NCBI GenBank assembly: GCA_934045905.1
Contig: OW203769.1
Location: 26,009,705 to 26,073,704, forward strand
Length of the DNA stretch: 64,000 nt
Direction of reading: 5' to 3'
Origin: Leuctra nigra
Taxonomy: Eukaryota; Arthropoda; Insecta; Plecoptera; Leuctridae
In this document: positions 12,801 through 25,193 of the stretch, one piece after another
Position numbering within the stretch: position 1 is the stretch's first letter
Layout of the letters: each line of letters begins with the position of its first letter
Program-made: the position numbers and the translations under genes
The notes under the pieces: generated by a model
What the model saw: the letters and a program-made list of their open reading frames with translations, nothing else
The model's database searches: none
Told to the model about the DNA's origin: nothing

Positions 12801-14326
12801 TTCTTCTGTACTCGACAAGTTACAACGTTGTCTCGGCAAGCTTATGTACCCGAGTAACATGCTGACTTCCTCTCTTGCAGGGTTGCGAATACGCTGTGAG
12901 AAGAATACAGTTCTCCCCGCATCATTTATCTGTCTTGGCTTCCGTATCCTATGACTTTACTACCAGGTAAATTTTAAGTTATTTACAACTTAGGGACAGT
13001 TTTTCAATACACTGCTACAATGATCTTTCAAGTATCGTCATTATTGGTTGTTGCCGTGGCAATAAAGTCCTAATCAACTTTAAAATTTTAGCCGAATATT
13101 GAAAAACTGTTCCTTAGAGATTAAAACATTGGTTAATTAATTTACTATCAACAATAGGCATTTTGTAATTGCTGTTACGTATCTAATCTATGTAGTGTTT
13201 CCTTCTGTTCTGACAAATCTATTGAAGTAGTATTTTAAATTCAAATAAAATTAAAACTGTAGTGCTTGCTAATGAAATATTCTCTATTTACTATTTGAGC
13301 ATCTCTATTATTATATGATCAACTGAGTTCAGCATTTTACTTAGAGATTTGGGAAGGAAGATTTTGGATGGCTTTGAAGAAATTTTAAAGCCATAATTTA
13401 CACAATTATGAAAGTAAACAAATACCTAGTTACTGCAGTAACTATAAATTTTTGATTATTAAATAATTAACTAATTATGAACTAGATAATTATTTTCATA
13501 ATGCTTATTATTCTATATAAATAATAGATCTAGTGATCTTCTCTTTGGATGGAATTCTTTGTCTTTTCTCTCAAGTTGCAGTTCAACTCGGAAAATAATT
13601 TGGAGGTGATGGATCGAACTAAACGACTTAATCTTGAATTCGAGAGTTCACATACAGTAGTGCCTAATGGAGGGCTAAATTAAACCCGTTGCAGGTGGAT
13701 TTTATTCTGTACCTCAACCTCTGGTTTTACTTCCAGTTGCCAAAGCTCTCACTTTAGTTTTGAAATTAAAAATAAAATTGAAAACATTGAAATTGAACAA
13801 ACATATTGTGTGTGCTTACGAACAGATATGAAGATCTACATTTTGCAGATGGGCAGTAAATTTAGGGCAGTAAATACATAATAAAATTATAACATTTAAT
13901 TAATGTGATTGGTTATGAAAATTGATGATTCTTAAAACAAATATCATTGCGTTACAAATGTTGTGCCTTTTCTTGGGGTCGCTTTCAATGCTGGTTGCTG
14001 ACTTTCTCAAGATGATATCAAATATGATTTCTGGTGGAATTTTGGTGGGCTGCGTAAAATGATTTGGCAGTCCAAGTAGTCCCCATCCCAGTTGTACAAA
14101 ACCACACGAATCAGGATTTGTTGTTGAATTCCTCAGGATCTGGGACTTCAAGGCATCCCCGGAGCCGCTAGAAACGGTGAAGCATCACTCTGAGTTTGTC
14201 TACGGACTGGACTTCAACACCCACATCGCCGGACAGATCGCCGACTGCGGCTGGGACTCCCTCGTTCACGTGTTTGCTCCCAGGTCCCTCTCGACTCTGT
14301 CGCCCCCCGCGCCACCAGCCAAGTGA
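6886..14326 (+). CDS. PEX7: peroxin-7, PTS2 receptor (complete, seven exons)
   Basis: Pex7 is the soluble WD40 receptor that recognises PTS2-bearing proteins in the cytosol and brings them to the peroxisomal docking complex with a Pex5-type co-receptor. Exons are 6886-7069, 7165-7262, 8732-8845, 8949-9057, 9865-10058, 12881-12966 and 14137-14326 (TGA). Phases agree across all junctions and give 324 residues, the usual length of animal PEX7 (about 320). The start [19 protein letters not shown] matches the family N terminus, and WD repeats are visible through the protein ([47 protein letters not shown]). The C terminus GWDSLVHVF is typical and is followed by a short Pro/Ala-rich tail. Intron 1 uses a GC donor. 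Introns 5 and 6 carry several transposons but the exons are intact. Identification is very secure. Confidence 0.96.
7070..7164 (+). other. PEX7 intron 1, GC-AG
   Basis: The only frame-keeping junction joins GATG at 7069 to GTTTATTC at 7165 (Asp-Gly-Leu-Phe, as in PEX7 proteins). The donor is therefore G|GCAAGA, the usual form of the rare GC donor, and the acceptor is CTAG. The intron is 95 bp. Confidence 0.85.
9302..9809 (+). mobile_element. ~510-bp TIR element, copy 1 (PEX7 intron 4)
   Basis: Matches 35334-35857 along its length in the same orientation (for example CAGACACGTCTAAAAATG and TTTTTGGACGTTTCATAG/TTTTTGGAAGTTTCATAG). The ends are inverted: GCTAGGAGGATGTTTA at the left and TAAGCATCTTAGCCC at the right. 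No coding capacity. Target duplications could not be settled. Confidence 0.7.
10179..10440. repeat. GC-rich repeat fragment with shared hairpin cassette
   Basis: Contains the cassette GGGGCTATGCGCCCC followed by a G-run/C-run hairpin and CCTATTGTTTCGTAGG, preceded by GCACCAAATTTGG and GAAATTCAAA. The same order recurs at 54376-54475 and, in part, at 12540-12610. It lies in PEX7 intron 5. The element ends are not clear. Confidence 0.5.
10476..11700. mobile_element. hAT-type non-autonomous element (outer)
   Basis: Terminal inverted repeats TAGGGATGGCAC / GTGCCATCCCTA, flanked by a perfect 8-bp target duplication ATCTTACA at 10468-10475 and 11701-11708. Subterminal TTTACCGGTAAA-type palindromes occur at both ends. 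The 8-bp duplication and TIR form are those of hAT elements. No transposase is seen. It carries a second element inside it (10590-11166). Confidence 0.9.
10590..11166. mobile_element. hAT-type element nested in 10476-11700
   Basis: Ends CAGTCTTGGGTA / ACCCAAGTCTG, flanked by a perfect 8-bp duplication CCAATACA (10582-10589 and 11167-11174). The interior is filled with degenerate GTAACG/CGTTAC and GTAATTTCATTAC repeats. It is younger than its host element. No coding capacity. Confidence 0.9.
11883..12655. mobile_element. hAT-type deletion derivative with transposase remnant
   Basis: TIRs TAGGGTGACCAT / ATGGACACCCTA and a perfect 8-bp duplication ATCCTGTG (11875-11882 and 12656-12663). The interior keeps part of an ORF with a zinc-finger-like segment (12307-12528) and then the GC-rich hairpin cassette at 12540-12610. 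It lies in PEX7 intron 5, just downstream of the nested pair. Confidence 0.9.
12307..12528 (+). pseudogene. hAT transposase N-terminal fragment
   Basis: An ATG-initiated reading frame starting [18 protein letters not shown] contains [12 protein letters not shown] followed by spaced histidines. This resembles the BED-like zinc finger that opens many hAT-type transposases. The catalytic part is absent, so this is the leftover 5' end of a transposase gene in a deletion derivative. Family naming is by recognition only. Confidence 0.55.
12993..13113. mobile_element. small MITE, Harbinger-like
   Basis: Ends GGGACAGTTTTTCAATA / TATTGAAAAACTGTTCC flanked by TTA on both sides (12990-12992, 13114-13116). 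The 3-bp TTA duplication and 121-bp size suggest a PIF/Harbinger-type MITE. It is in PEX7 intron 6. Confidence 0.7.
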
Positions 14327-14728
14327 CCGGTTCCACTTCGGTTGCCGATGTAGGTCATTAACAACTTAAACACTGACGACGGCTTTCATTTTTGTTTATT
14401 CTGATATCGGTTTTGAAACCGTATTTTGTCAACGAATTATGAAATATTCTTTGGTACCTACTATTTTATTTTTTACATTTTCACTGTGTGTAATGAATAC
14501 TTCCGATTTAGGACCCTTCATATAATGTAAATTTTTTTAATAATGCCTTGATTTTCTTTCATTCTTTTTTTTCCTTCATATTAAATGGGGAATTTCCCTT
14601 CAATACGTTTTGTATTGATTTTGAAGATTTACTTAACAAAAGTTTACAACTTTTTGTTTTGCCACCCTGCAGATGTTGGGTTCGTAGAAGTGAATTTTTC
14701 TTTTCCAATCATAAGTTTGAATTATTTT

Positions 14729-14734
14729 AATAAA
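14729..14734 (+). terminator. PEX7 polyadenylation signal
   Basis: AATAAA about 400 bp after the PEX7 stop, followed by overlapping further copies (AAATAAAATAAAA). It is the first strong signal downstream of the stop codon. Confidence 0.5.
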
Positions 14735-14739
14735 AATAA

Positions 14740-17549
14740 AATAAAACCATTCTTCTGATGGAACAATTCTCAAACTTTACATTATTATACTTTAGATTTA
14801 CCTACATTATACTTTACAAAATACTTAGGTACCTAGTAAAGTTTGTGAATCATCCTGTCAAAAGAGTCAGTATATTTTATTAGTAAGTAAGTACTATTTT
14901 TTATTTTTTATTTTTTTACTATTCTTTGTATTTAACCCGAAGTGAAAACTTGAGATTGTCAGTGGTTTTCCATCATCGGGAGAATCTGTTCCTTCCGGCA
15001 TTGTAGCAGCTGGAGTATTTAATATTCCTAATAGTACGTAAGCTTCCTATACTAATCAATTTCTACGTGCTTTCTCTTAGCGGTTGAGATGCATTTTAAC
15101 AATAATAATATGTATTAATAACAAGAAATAATAATGGTTTAAGATAATAATACAGGGTGTTGCTAGGACCTATGTACAGCAGTTTGTACACTACTAAGTA
15201 GTAATTTAGTGAATTGTCATTAATTTATCAAATAAATTGACATTGTGTTGCCACTGGCACAAAATTGCTTGAAATTTATCAAATTAAAGCAAGGCTTTCG
15301 AAGAAGAAAATCATGTGTAACTGTAATCTGTATTCTAATCTATTTCAATTTCAACTATTGTGTTTGAAATTCCGATTTCAATTTTTGTTTTCCATCGTAA
15401 TGAAAATTAATAGTAATTAATCTGTTTTTCTCACTGAGATAATGGCATAATACTATGACTAGTATAAAAGAGATCCAAAATAATTTAATGATAAGTCTGT
15501 TATTACCTATATGTAGAAAATAATGCGCAGTTGATGTTCATACTTAACACAGGGGATGAATATTGATTAAAAATTCCAATTGCGATAATTAGTCAAATTT
15601 AGTTCTTTCTTTTCATTCTGTTTCTAAGATCCGGTTTTATGAACTCTCTAACAGATATTATCTGCCAGATACTTAACTTTTGGACACTCACATTTCATTT
15701 AATTTTATTCTGTTAGGTAGGTATATATAGGTACATAATTGGATAAAAATATAATACAATTATTTTCAAACCAATGGTCTGGGGATGACTCGATGAACTT
15801 GCTTGATGACTGGTATTTTTACCAATTAAATGTGATTACTAATTAGTTATTAATTAATGTTAGTAGAAGTGTTTATTAAGTTGACCTAAGCCAGGTCTCC
15901 GTATCCATTTCTTCTACTTATAAAGGCCGATTTCCGATTTGATCTTCCGGATCAAAGATGAGGGCAAAGTCATCAAAATCTTCATTTTTTCACTTTTCGT
16001 TTTCTTGGCATGGAAATCTTTCTTCTTCACCTTTCCCCGCATGGATTTACACTGCTCTTCAAGTGACTGAACCGCGATGAAATATTATTTAACTACGACT
16101 AACATGCCAATATTTTTTAGGGAGGGGCAGGGGGACTATTTAATAAACGAAATGTACAAAATTGATTCATCTAAGCTATTACATACCATGATTCCATGGC
16201 TCTGTTTTAGTTAAATTAAAAAATATGCAAATACAAAATGTGTCATTCCATTTGGCAATGTTCATTACTTACATTTTATTCCATATGGTTGTATTATTTT
16301 ATTTTATTAAGATCTATATATTACAATTAAATTACTTCGTCAGTGCAATAAGGAGTATGCACGAGAAAGCTCACGGCCTTCTTAACCGCCTAAATTTCGC
16401 CATGACAGTCCCAAAAAAACAAAAGTCAAACGTGACAGCCAGTTTTTAAATTGTATATTTTAGTATTTGTCTACTCTTTTACGTCTGCTTTCTTGGTGAA
16501 ATGTTATCCCTAGTGTTCATATTTAATGGTTAGACTATTCAATCAATGATAATGGATTTTGATTGATTCCAACATTACATTTTCCAGAAGATACGTTTCA
16601 AATTTCGCTGGCCATGCTGACCACTGTCTATTTTAAGAGGATTATCAATTAAATAAATGCCTGAATGTATGTTTGACATAAATGCAGACAAGCTGTAACA
16701 TGAATAATGTCAAATATCACTGTCAGTTGCCCTAAAGATATAGCTTTTAAACTATTTAGACAAAATAAAGCTCTCGACAAGCTTGAGCCTACCCGTCATG
16801 GCGGCCAAAAATCAAAATCACAGATCACGTGCATACTCCTTATTGGAAGTAGCATTTTTGCACCTAATGTTCTGTAAGGCAGATCCATATGATTTCTCTG
16901 TTGTTAGGTACCTATGCCAAATTTTTTAGTAATACCTACTAACTTAAGTGTATAATACTACATTTTTATGAGCTACAAGCTTTAGAGAAATGATTAATGA
17001 AGAATACTTATTTTTAAAATTATTTTATAATATTCCTTAATTTTGAACTTTTTTGTCCAATTAAATTCTAGTTGACTTTATGGTTCGTTTGTAGTGAAAT
17101 ACACACATTCCGTGATGTCATTATGCCAGTTTCAATTACATTTGTAAACTCGTGTAAAAGATTTCTTTCTCTGGAGTTATTATCTGGAGCGTTGTTCTAC
17201 CCCACATGAAAAATTATTAAGGTTGTGACTTATTATGCATTATTATATTTGTTTGAACGGATTTGATTTGTTATATTTTATATTGTTACATTCCAAATGT
17301 ATCCGTTCTTTTAAAGGGTCTGAACTTTGATTTGTATTTGTTTAAGTCAGAATTAGTAATGTTGTTGTATGTACTGCAATAGATAGGAATTTCCTATTAA
17401 ATGGATTGTTTTCTACTGTCGTTATGTACTAATAATTGCCTAACAACTAATTTGTAGACATCTAATAAATGAATTTGAATTGATGATTTGGTTTACTATT
17501 TTATAAGTATTTAATATATCCTACAAAAATAACATTTTCGTTTCAAAAC
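14740..17549. other. convergent intergenic region PEX7/secreted protein
   Basis: No coding segment. It holds one TA-flanked MITE (16351-16840) and AT-rich sequence with TAGGTA motifs. The two flanking genes end towards each other here. Confidence 0.5.
16351..16840. mobile_element. TA-flanked MITE, mariner-like
   Basis: Ends AGGAGTATGCACG / CGTGCATACTCCT, each bordered by TA (16349-16350, 16841-16842). The TA duplication suggests a Tc1/mariner-type non-autonomous element of 490 bp. No transposase. Confidence 0.7.
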
Positions 17550-17555
17550 TTTATT
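17550..17555 (-). terminator. polyadenylation signal of the secreted-protein gene
   Basis: AATAAA on the minus strand about 350 bp beyond the stop codon at 17907. Confidence 0.45.
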
Positions 17556-17906
17556 ATTTTTCAATACACATAAAGTATGGCTAAACAAAGTGGTAACTAT
17601 ATACTGGCAACTATGCTATCATACCTTTGAGATTATTCACTCAAAAAATGCAATGTATCTTAAAGTTCACAACAAGAAATTCGATGTTCACAATAAATGT
17701 TAGTTAAGTAGAAGTTGATATACCTTGTCAATACTGAGTACAAATTATTGGAAATCATTGAAAACTAGTCAAGATTTCATCTATCTTTGCCTAAAACAGC
17801 AAATATTAAAAATGCAGATTGTAAACCGATCGTCGATGATCGTGATGCAAGAAAGTGTGAAATTTAAAGTAGGTATTTAAAATATTTTTAAAAAAAGTGA
17901 ATAATG

Positions 17907-20900
17907 TCAGTTGATAATGACATCATAGTCGACGTTGTAAGTTGTCGGCAATGCGAGTCGATTCTTCTCTGCTTCATCTCGGAGAGTTTGCAAGATGGAT
18001 GATTCCTTGCTGTTTACGAACACCGAGAGGTTGGGTAGAGGCGCGGTGGACTGAACTATACCAGCCGGCACGACAGCTTGCGGGGGTTCTCTGGAACACA
18101 GATCATAGTTGCTTCCGGTGATCCAGAGACAAAACCTAGCCATCTCCACAAAAATCAATTTTGAGCTAGATACTTTTTAATGTACAATTTTTAAATCTAT
18201 CTAATACAATTTAAAGTTCAAGAAAAATTATCTTTCCTTTCAAATCGTGGCTTGAAAACTGATTTCGCCGGCTATAAGAAATAACAGTGTTTTTACGGTT
18301 TTTCTCCGAACTAATCAAAATGGAGATGACTAGTATTTGCATCCCACCCCCTCAAGTAGTAGCAGTTGTAGTACCTATAATTAATTTTTTTATATTTTTT
18401 TTTATTTATGTATTTTTATTTAGCTATAATGAAATTTTAATATTTATATATTTTATCAAGCTATTGTAAGGTATAGGGTCGGGTAATAAGGCCCACCATT
18501 GTTATTATATTTTTTGGGAAGAAATTTCAATGTTCAGGATGAAACAAAAAACATGTTCTTTTAGATTGTTTTTAATAAACAAATGCAGCTGTATTGAGTT
18601 TTTTATATTTTGAGTTAAATATAGAATGCTGTTAATTTAAAAAAAATCTCCTCTGGGCCTTATTTCGCGCATAGACCTGAAATTTTTATGGCCCATAGGA
18701 ATATCAATGCTAATTTCACATATTTTTTAATTTGTTTCTTGCGAAAGGCAACGCCTGCAGCAAAAAGGTTGCCAACAAGTCAATTTGGTTATCAATGGTG
18801 CAACTTTGAAAGGATGGTCACATGATCAGTCTGATTTTATATTATAGTATCACCTTTTTATTTTTATGTGTGCTTTGTTAAATATTAGGCGTCGGTTATT
18901 GAACAAAACACGGCTAAAACCGTGCTAATAGTAAAAAATCTGATACTATTAGAGAGAGACCAAACCTGTAAACTAATGTATCTTAAATTTTACAAATTGT
19001 TACTTGGCACATGTTTTAAATTACATTTTATTCGGAACCCAGCAAAAAAAGAATGAACGCATCAAAAATCAACTTTAAATTCCTAACTAACGAAGCAAAA
19101 AATTAAAAATGTACTAATTTAAAACCCCAAGTTTGTCTTTTAACCGTGATTAAATTTCAATTCATTTCTTCTACCCAGCCTCCAATCGTACCCAAAAAGT
19201 TATGCAAAAAGCAGCAAAATCGCTCACGCTTGCAACACGTTAAAACATCAAGAGTTTCTTTTCATACTTCTTTTACAGTAACAAAAACGACATGTGTAAG
19301 AATGAACGTAAAAAAAGTTATATTCCCATTTCGACTGGGCACTGATCCTATAACTCAATTGCAACCGCTTAGCAATTTCTTCCATAAGATTAACATGGCA
19401 ATAATTGCTAAGCGGTCGCAATGCGAGTTATAGAATCAGGGCCCTGGAGGCGTTATAGCTCATACCTGTTTCCAAGTTCAGTCTCTGAATCAATCGGAGG
19501 CTGGAAGAACAACGCGCTTGGGGACGACACACTCGAGGGGAAGTCGAGGATGGTCACCAGCGGTCTGTTGTGTCCTTGGTTCGATCCCTGGTTGCCACTG
19601 GGTCGGTTACTGACAGGCGTGAAGCTGTTCACAGGAGCACTGGGCTTGCCGGATGGTTTGTAGGGGTGTGCGGCGTTGTTGTAGTGATTCGCAGGGTTGT
19701 AATGGAAGGAAGGACGACTGGAAGGGGTGTATGAGTTGGAAGGGGAGTAGATGCTGTTTGTGGGGTGGTAGGAGGCCGTGGGATGGGTGTAGAGGTTGTT
19801 GGAGGGTGGAAGGTAGGTGGATTGATAGGTGGGGTAGTATGAAGGTGATGCTACCGGTCTTCTGAAAACAAAATAAAAATAAAATAATATTTTTATGACA
19901 TAGTATTGCTTCCCTAACCCGAAGCCCGCAAAAATGATGACAAAACAAATAAAAGCAGGATAGATGATTTTTTTTAAGACCAGTGTTATTATCCATTATT
20001 ACCATACCTATGAAGTAGTAAAATATTTATGAACTCTATCTATGCTAAATCTAAACAGTGTTGGAAAGGTTAATAGTTCTATCTATTAATAGATCTAATA
20101 ATATTAATAGTTCTATCAATATTATTATGAAACGTCACCGTCCTACTCTAAAATGCAATACCAAATATAATGTGAGGAGCAATTTCCTAAAATTAAGACA
20201 ACGTTTCATTATTATTTTTTGCTCAGGGTGTATTAATTAACTGGCTAGTATGTAGCATTGGGGCTGTGCATAAAGGACGTCACGCTTCAGGGGGGGAGGG
20301 AGGGGTGCATCAGTATGGGACAAAGTGTGACAGGGGGAGGGGGTCTGGAGGCAGTAGGACGTCACGTTTTGATATAGATATTTTCAATAATTTTCAATTT
20401 CAGTTGATATGTCGGGATCGGAAATTTCGCTAAAAACCGAGCTAAAAACGATAAATTCTGATACATTTTACAGTAAAAAATACTCTATTTAAGGGGGGGT
20501 AGAGATAGATGTGTGACGTAATTTTAGGGGGGGGGGGTCTCGAAAAGTGCGACACAGCGTGACAGGGGGGAGGGGAGTGTCAAAATATCCCATTTTTAGC
20601 ATGGCGTAGTTGGATCTCTATTGACAATGTTGCTGCGCCGGGCAATATAGGCAACCAGTCTCACATAGGTGTAATGCGGGCTACTTAAATCACAAGTACC
20701 CCTACCCACCAGCAAGAGCAACGCCGGGAAGGTCAGCTAGGATCTCATAACCTCCTCAGACCCCAGGTATCCTGTAGGATACACAAAAAGTGACCGACTT
20801 CGGTATTTATTTGCTGAGCCACCGAAGTCGTAGGGACTTGCAGTTCAGTATTTTTAGATGTTACATAGATTGAAGCACCCAACAGAATTTTTTTGAAGAT

Positions 20901-23900
20901 TGTATGTTATTGGTCAACGCTGTGCCAATCATCTGAATATTAGCTATCCCCAAAAAATGCCCGCCATTGCAAAACCCATTTTACAGTCATTTAATTAAAT
21001 TGTAATTATTCATTGGGGAATATAAAAAATAAATGTTTTATTGCTTCAATGCCATAACAAAACATCATAGATTTTGTTTGAATTTTTTTTTTAAATTTTC
21101 ACACCGTAACAATGATTTTTTAATTATAGTCAATAAAAATAAAATAAATATTGAAACATAAAAAAAAACATTGAACAAAATTATTTTTTTTATATATTTG
21201 TTGAATTTTTTTAAGTGATTTTTTCTTTGGAAAAAAAATTTCACCAAAATCCGGGCAAACAAATATGCTTGGGTCTAAAGAGGATAAGACTGACCTGACT
21301 GGCTGTATGTGGTAGCTGGGGACCCCGATGACTGACCTGACTGGCTGTATGTGGTAGCTGGGGTGGGGACCCCGATGACTGACCTGACTGGCTGTATGTG
21401 GTAGCTGGGGACCCCGATGACTGACCTGACTGGCTGTATGTGGTAGCTGGGGACCCCGATGACTGACCTGACTGGCTGTATGTGGTAGCTGGGGTGGGGA
21501 CCCCGATGACTGACCTGATTGGCTGTATGTGGTAGCTGGGGACCCCGATGACTGACCTGACTGGCTGTATGTGGTAGCTGGGGTGGGGACCCCGATGACT
21601 GACCTGATTGGCTGTATGTGGTAGCTGGGGACCCCGATGACTGACCTGACTGGCTGTATGTGGTAGCTGGGGACCCCGATGGACGGCACAGCGAACACGA
21701 CGCTCACCTCCTGCGGCCCTCGGATCGCGTACAGAGGCGCCACGACGGCGGCGACGGTGAACGGCATGGCGTGCCCGTCGTGGTAGTAAGTGAAGCTCGA
21801 AGGGAACTCGATCATTGTGGCTGGACGGGAGACTGTCATAGGACGCTGTAGTTCGAGACGGATAGCGGGTAACTCTCGTATCTGGAAACATATATTTTTA
21901 TCAAAACATATATTTTTTCAGAAAGAGTAGGTGAATCTTACGTAATTAGAATACAAAATATTAGACAAAACATAAAATTACATACATTCCGGCTTGAAGA
22001 AACCTGACATATAAAACTTCTTTCTCCTACTCCACTAAGGCTGCATTTCACCAAGATTCTAAACCCGGGTTAGAGGCGATAAACCTGGTTTAGAGGTCCC
22101 TAAACCAGGTTTACCGACTCTAAACCGGGTTTAGAATCTTGGTGAAATGCAGCTTAAGGCTCCAAATACTTCTACTACCTATTCATAGTTTGCACGAGCT
22201 TCTTTTGTTTTACATCAACAATGTAAAAAATTATATTTGGTATACAAACATGGTCGAAAATTAACTTTTTTAAAAGTCGATTCAAACCAACTATTATCGG
22301 TTTATCAAAGATTTAGTATAAGGTAGGTAGTTTTATGTTAAAAAAAAAAATCATCTTTAAATTCAATCTTAATTTGAGGAAATACTATTATTAATAATAA
22401 TCTATTTACGTAACTGGATTTGTATACTATACGCTAAATAAATAAAATACAATACAAAAGTAGAAGAAACTGAAGGTTTATTTATATCTATAAGTGTGTA
22501 GCCATACCAAGGGTTGGATTTCTTCCCCCTGCATGCCATCATCACACTTTACAGTGACATTAACATGCACTTTATATATTTTAGGGTTTCACACGCTTTT
22601 TTGAGCAGCGAAGTCATAATATCCTATAAAATATTGCCATTTTCGTATCATGATGACATAAAATAAATTTTATAAATGTAATTGCACTGCACACTGACTC
22701 ATTTCTACCTACCAACTAATGTGTACAATAAAACTTTTTAACATAAGGCGTTAGACCCTAAATTTTGATCTAAAGATTACGTGATAAAAGCATTTTTATT
22801 ATCGTGAGTCACATTTAAAAGTGGCCGACCATTTGATTCATCTCCTACTCTAGTTATATCTAATTGGACGTGGGTTCACAACCCACCTCGTACACGGCTG
22901 CATTAAATGCGTCAGGGCAGTCATCAAAAATAACAAATTTACTCCCAGGAATCTTTCTAATACATCTCATAAGTATTGAGCAATTTTATTTGTTTTTTCG
23001 ATAATAATATTTACAAAATGTCATGCATTTCAAACGGAAAAATATGATTACTAATTCTCCTGTGTTACCAAAATAAAACGAATATTGTGAAGTTTTGATT
23101 GAACAAAAAAGTCAATCGAAGGATCTATGGGTACAGTCGTCTCGTTATGTTGTGATAAAACTAAAAGCCAGCGACAAAACTAGTCTCGATGAAACTAGTC
23201 TTGCAGACTAGTTTTATCGCTGGCTTCAAAATCAAATATCTATATTATTCTGTATAAAAACAAAACTTGTAAAAATACTGCCAAGCAAAATGGAGGGCCA
23301 AGCAAAATTTTGTTAAAACATGTTCGTTATTAAAATTCGTGAAATCATCCACCAAGCACTACAACGAGCCTCCAAATTTCAAACATTAACCGTAATGGAA
23401 AATGTAAACAAATTAAAAATGATAAATCTATATTATTTTAAAATTAAACAGAATTTAAAAATAAAAAAAATTAAAAAAGCTTGGCTCATTGCGTTTAAAA
23501 GAAGGTATTACAAGAAGATAAAGAAAATAAGAAAATAGAATGTCGTGGCCGGTGCAAATTCAATGCGTCAAGATTATTTTTTTATTATATAGATTTTTTT
23601 CTTTTTTAATTTGTTTACATTTTCCATTCATTTTTTCGAATCAGAAGAAAATTAATGAATAATCTTGGTCTTGCGTCTGTATAATGAAAGTCACATTTTT
23701 TTCCTACAATCAACAAGTAAAGATCATCAAATAATCATAAATTACATCCATACATTTCAATTATTCAATTTAAATATGAAGACAATAGAGATTCCACAGC
23801 CTTGCTAAAAAAATAAAAAATAACAGCACATGAATTACGTACGCGTTTCGAACAATTTCAATCCTTTCTTGTCACGAATTCCATATTTAAGTTAATAAAC

Positions 23901-25193
23901 TTTGCCTATTTTCGACCTTGACGTCTGGTTCCGAGTCTGGTTGGTAATCGGGGCAGTAATTGTTAGGTAATTACCCTCTGTTATGTGCACCTGACCGTAT
24001 CACGAACTAGTGCAGTGGTAATCGTGCACATCGCCGCCTTCTAGATTGCCCACAGCCTTGTCTAATTGTTTTGACAGTTGGTCACTTATTTCGAACGAAC
24101 TGACCTACCTTCAACACATTCAAGTTCTTATGTTCTATTTTTGAAAGCGATGGCAGTAATTTAGAATTTTAAAACTCTTGAGGGCGACTTTGATTTTATG
24201 TAAAATAAGCGGGGGAATTGTTAATATTTTAGATAAGGGAATTAAACTTACTATTATGAAAGAGCAAGTATTTCCACAAGTCACAATTCAAATAAATGTA
24301 TCAAATTTGTTTCAACTCCGAATTATTAAGGGGGGATGCCCAAGTAGAGGTCTCCGATACCTAGTCTGATATCTGAAAAATGCGTATTTAATTGATAATT
24401 TCCTTGTGCTGTGCACCATATAAACGCAAAAAAGTGGGGTAGCCGAACTAATTTCCAAGATATATCACTTTATAAATTTGAGGTAGCCCTATCATTAATA
24501 CATAATTTTGCTATTCCTCCCGTGTTAAAATTTCCTCATATTCTGAAGACATCATATTGAAAACTCAATATAAGTCGAGAGTTGCAAGTTACAAGACATC
24601 TGATGAAACTTTTACATTAAAATATAGTTAAAATGTTAAAAAATTAATAAAAATTGTAAATTTAAACAAACAATATTTTCGGAAAATCTACTTGTGCATT
24701 CCTCCTTTTACTGTATGCACATTAATAATTCCATGTATGAATGCCACAGTGTGGTATATAGTTGAGGAATTAAATGTATTTTGTGTTTATTTAATAAAGA
24801 ATGTTCAAACAAAAGACATTGATTCAATAAGTTTATTTACAGCTGTTTTCAAGAAGGAGCAACGTTCTAACATAATTATGTAAATCATATTCTTTTATAC
24901 AATTATACCTATAACTGATATGAAGGATACAATTATGATCAACTTACCCCATAGTAGGTTGGTTGATAGTAGATAGCGCCACCCTGGACCAGCTTTAGAC
25001 GATTGCTCTGTACCAGCAATAATGGCACCTGTGCCATTTTGTCGCTGATTGCCAAGGAGTCTGTGCCGACGTTGTATTGCTGTTTAGTACCATAGTTGGA
25101 CCACGGCTGGTTGTAGGCATATGCCGTGCTCTTGATGGGGCCATAATAGTGCGCCAAACATATTGACAGGTAGGAGAGTATGCACAGGGCGAC
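17907..25193 (-). CDS. secreted Pro/Tyr-rich structural protein (start exon not found)
   Basis: Exons on the minus strand are 25193-24948, 21881-21646, 19861-19466 and 18090-17907 (TGA). Phases agree at every junction (0, 2, 2), giving about 353 residues plus a missing N-terminal exon. The first visible exon begins VALCILSYLSICLA, the hydrophobic core and cleavage region of a signal peptide, so the product is probably secreted. Exon 2 is a mixed-composition region (ELPAIRLELQRP, HDGHAMPFTVAAVVAP). Exon 3 is low complexity and rich in Pro, Tyr, Ser, Asn and His (SYYPTYQSTYLPP, HPYKPSGKPSAP). The last exon is shorter and ends VDYDVIIN. I do not recognise the family; the make-up suggests a cuticle, chorion or other extracellular matrix protein, by inference only. 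A tandem array overlaps the exon 2 donor. Confidence 0.8.
18475..18700. repeat. possible degenerate inverted element
   Basis: GGTAATAAGGCCCA at 18481-18494 and TGGGCCTTATT at 18655-18665 are inverted copies inside an intron. No target duplication was found, so the boundaries are uncertain. Confidence 0.3.
20262..20612. repeat. GC-rich dispersed repeat fragment
   Basis: Contains GGGCTGTGCATAAAGGACG with repeated TGTGACAGGGGGAGG and GACGTCACG modules, within the intron of the secreted-protein gene. It looks like part of a dispersed element, but no ends were found. Confidence 0.4.
21288..21680 (-). repeat. 42/47-bp tandem array over secreted-protein exon 2 donor
   Basis: Nine units, six of 42 bp and three of 47 bp (the longer ones contain an extra 5 nt in the GGGG-T-GGGG run). 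Each unit holds 35-40 nt of exon end and the donor CAG|GTCAGTC. The donor nearest the exon (at 21646) joins in frame to the next exon. All three minus-strand frames are open through the array, so later donors give in-frame 14-residue additions or frameshifts. Confidence 0.95.
22039..22154. mobile_element. palindromic MITE, Harbinger-like
   Basis: An almost perfect hairpin of 116 bp with ends GGCTGCATTTCACC / GGTGAAATGCAGCT, flanked by TAA (22036-22038, 22155-22157). The centre has several CTAAACC-type inverted repeats. Confidence 0.75.
23167..23225. repeat. short hairpin repeat
   Basis: GCCAGCGACAAAACTAGTCT is followed 20 bp later by its near-perfect inverse AGACTAGTTTTATCGCTGGC. Probably a tiny foldback element in the intron. 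Confidence 0.6.

Noticed and set aside
19607..20005. 132-codon minus-strand ORF
   Set aside because: It overlaps the Pro/Tyr-rich exon in the wrong frame and extends into the intron; the phase-consistent frame is the one used in the gene model.
21120..21891. Long minus-strand ORFs (216 and 239 codons) read as repeat proteins
   Set aside because: They run straight through the donor array into intron. The exon ends at 21646, where phase and sequence fit the exon at 19861.
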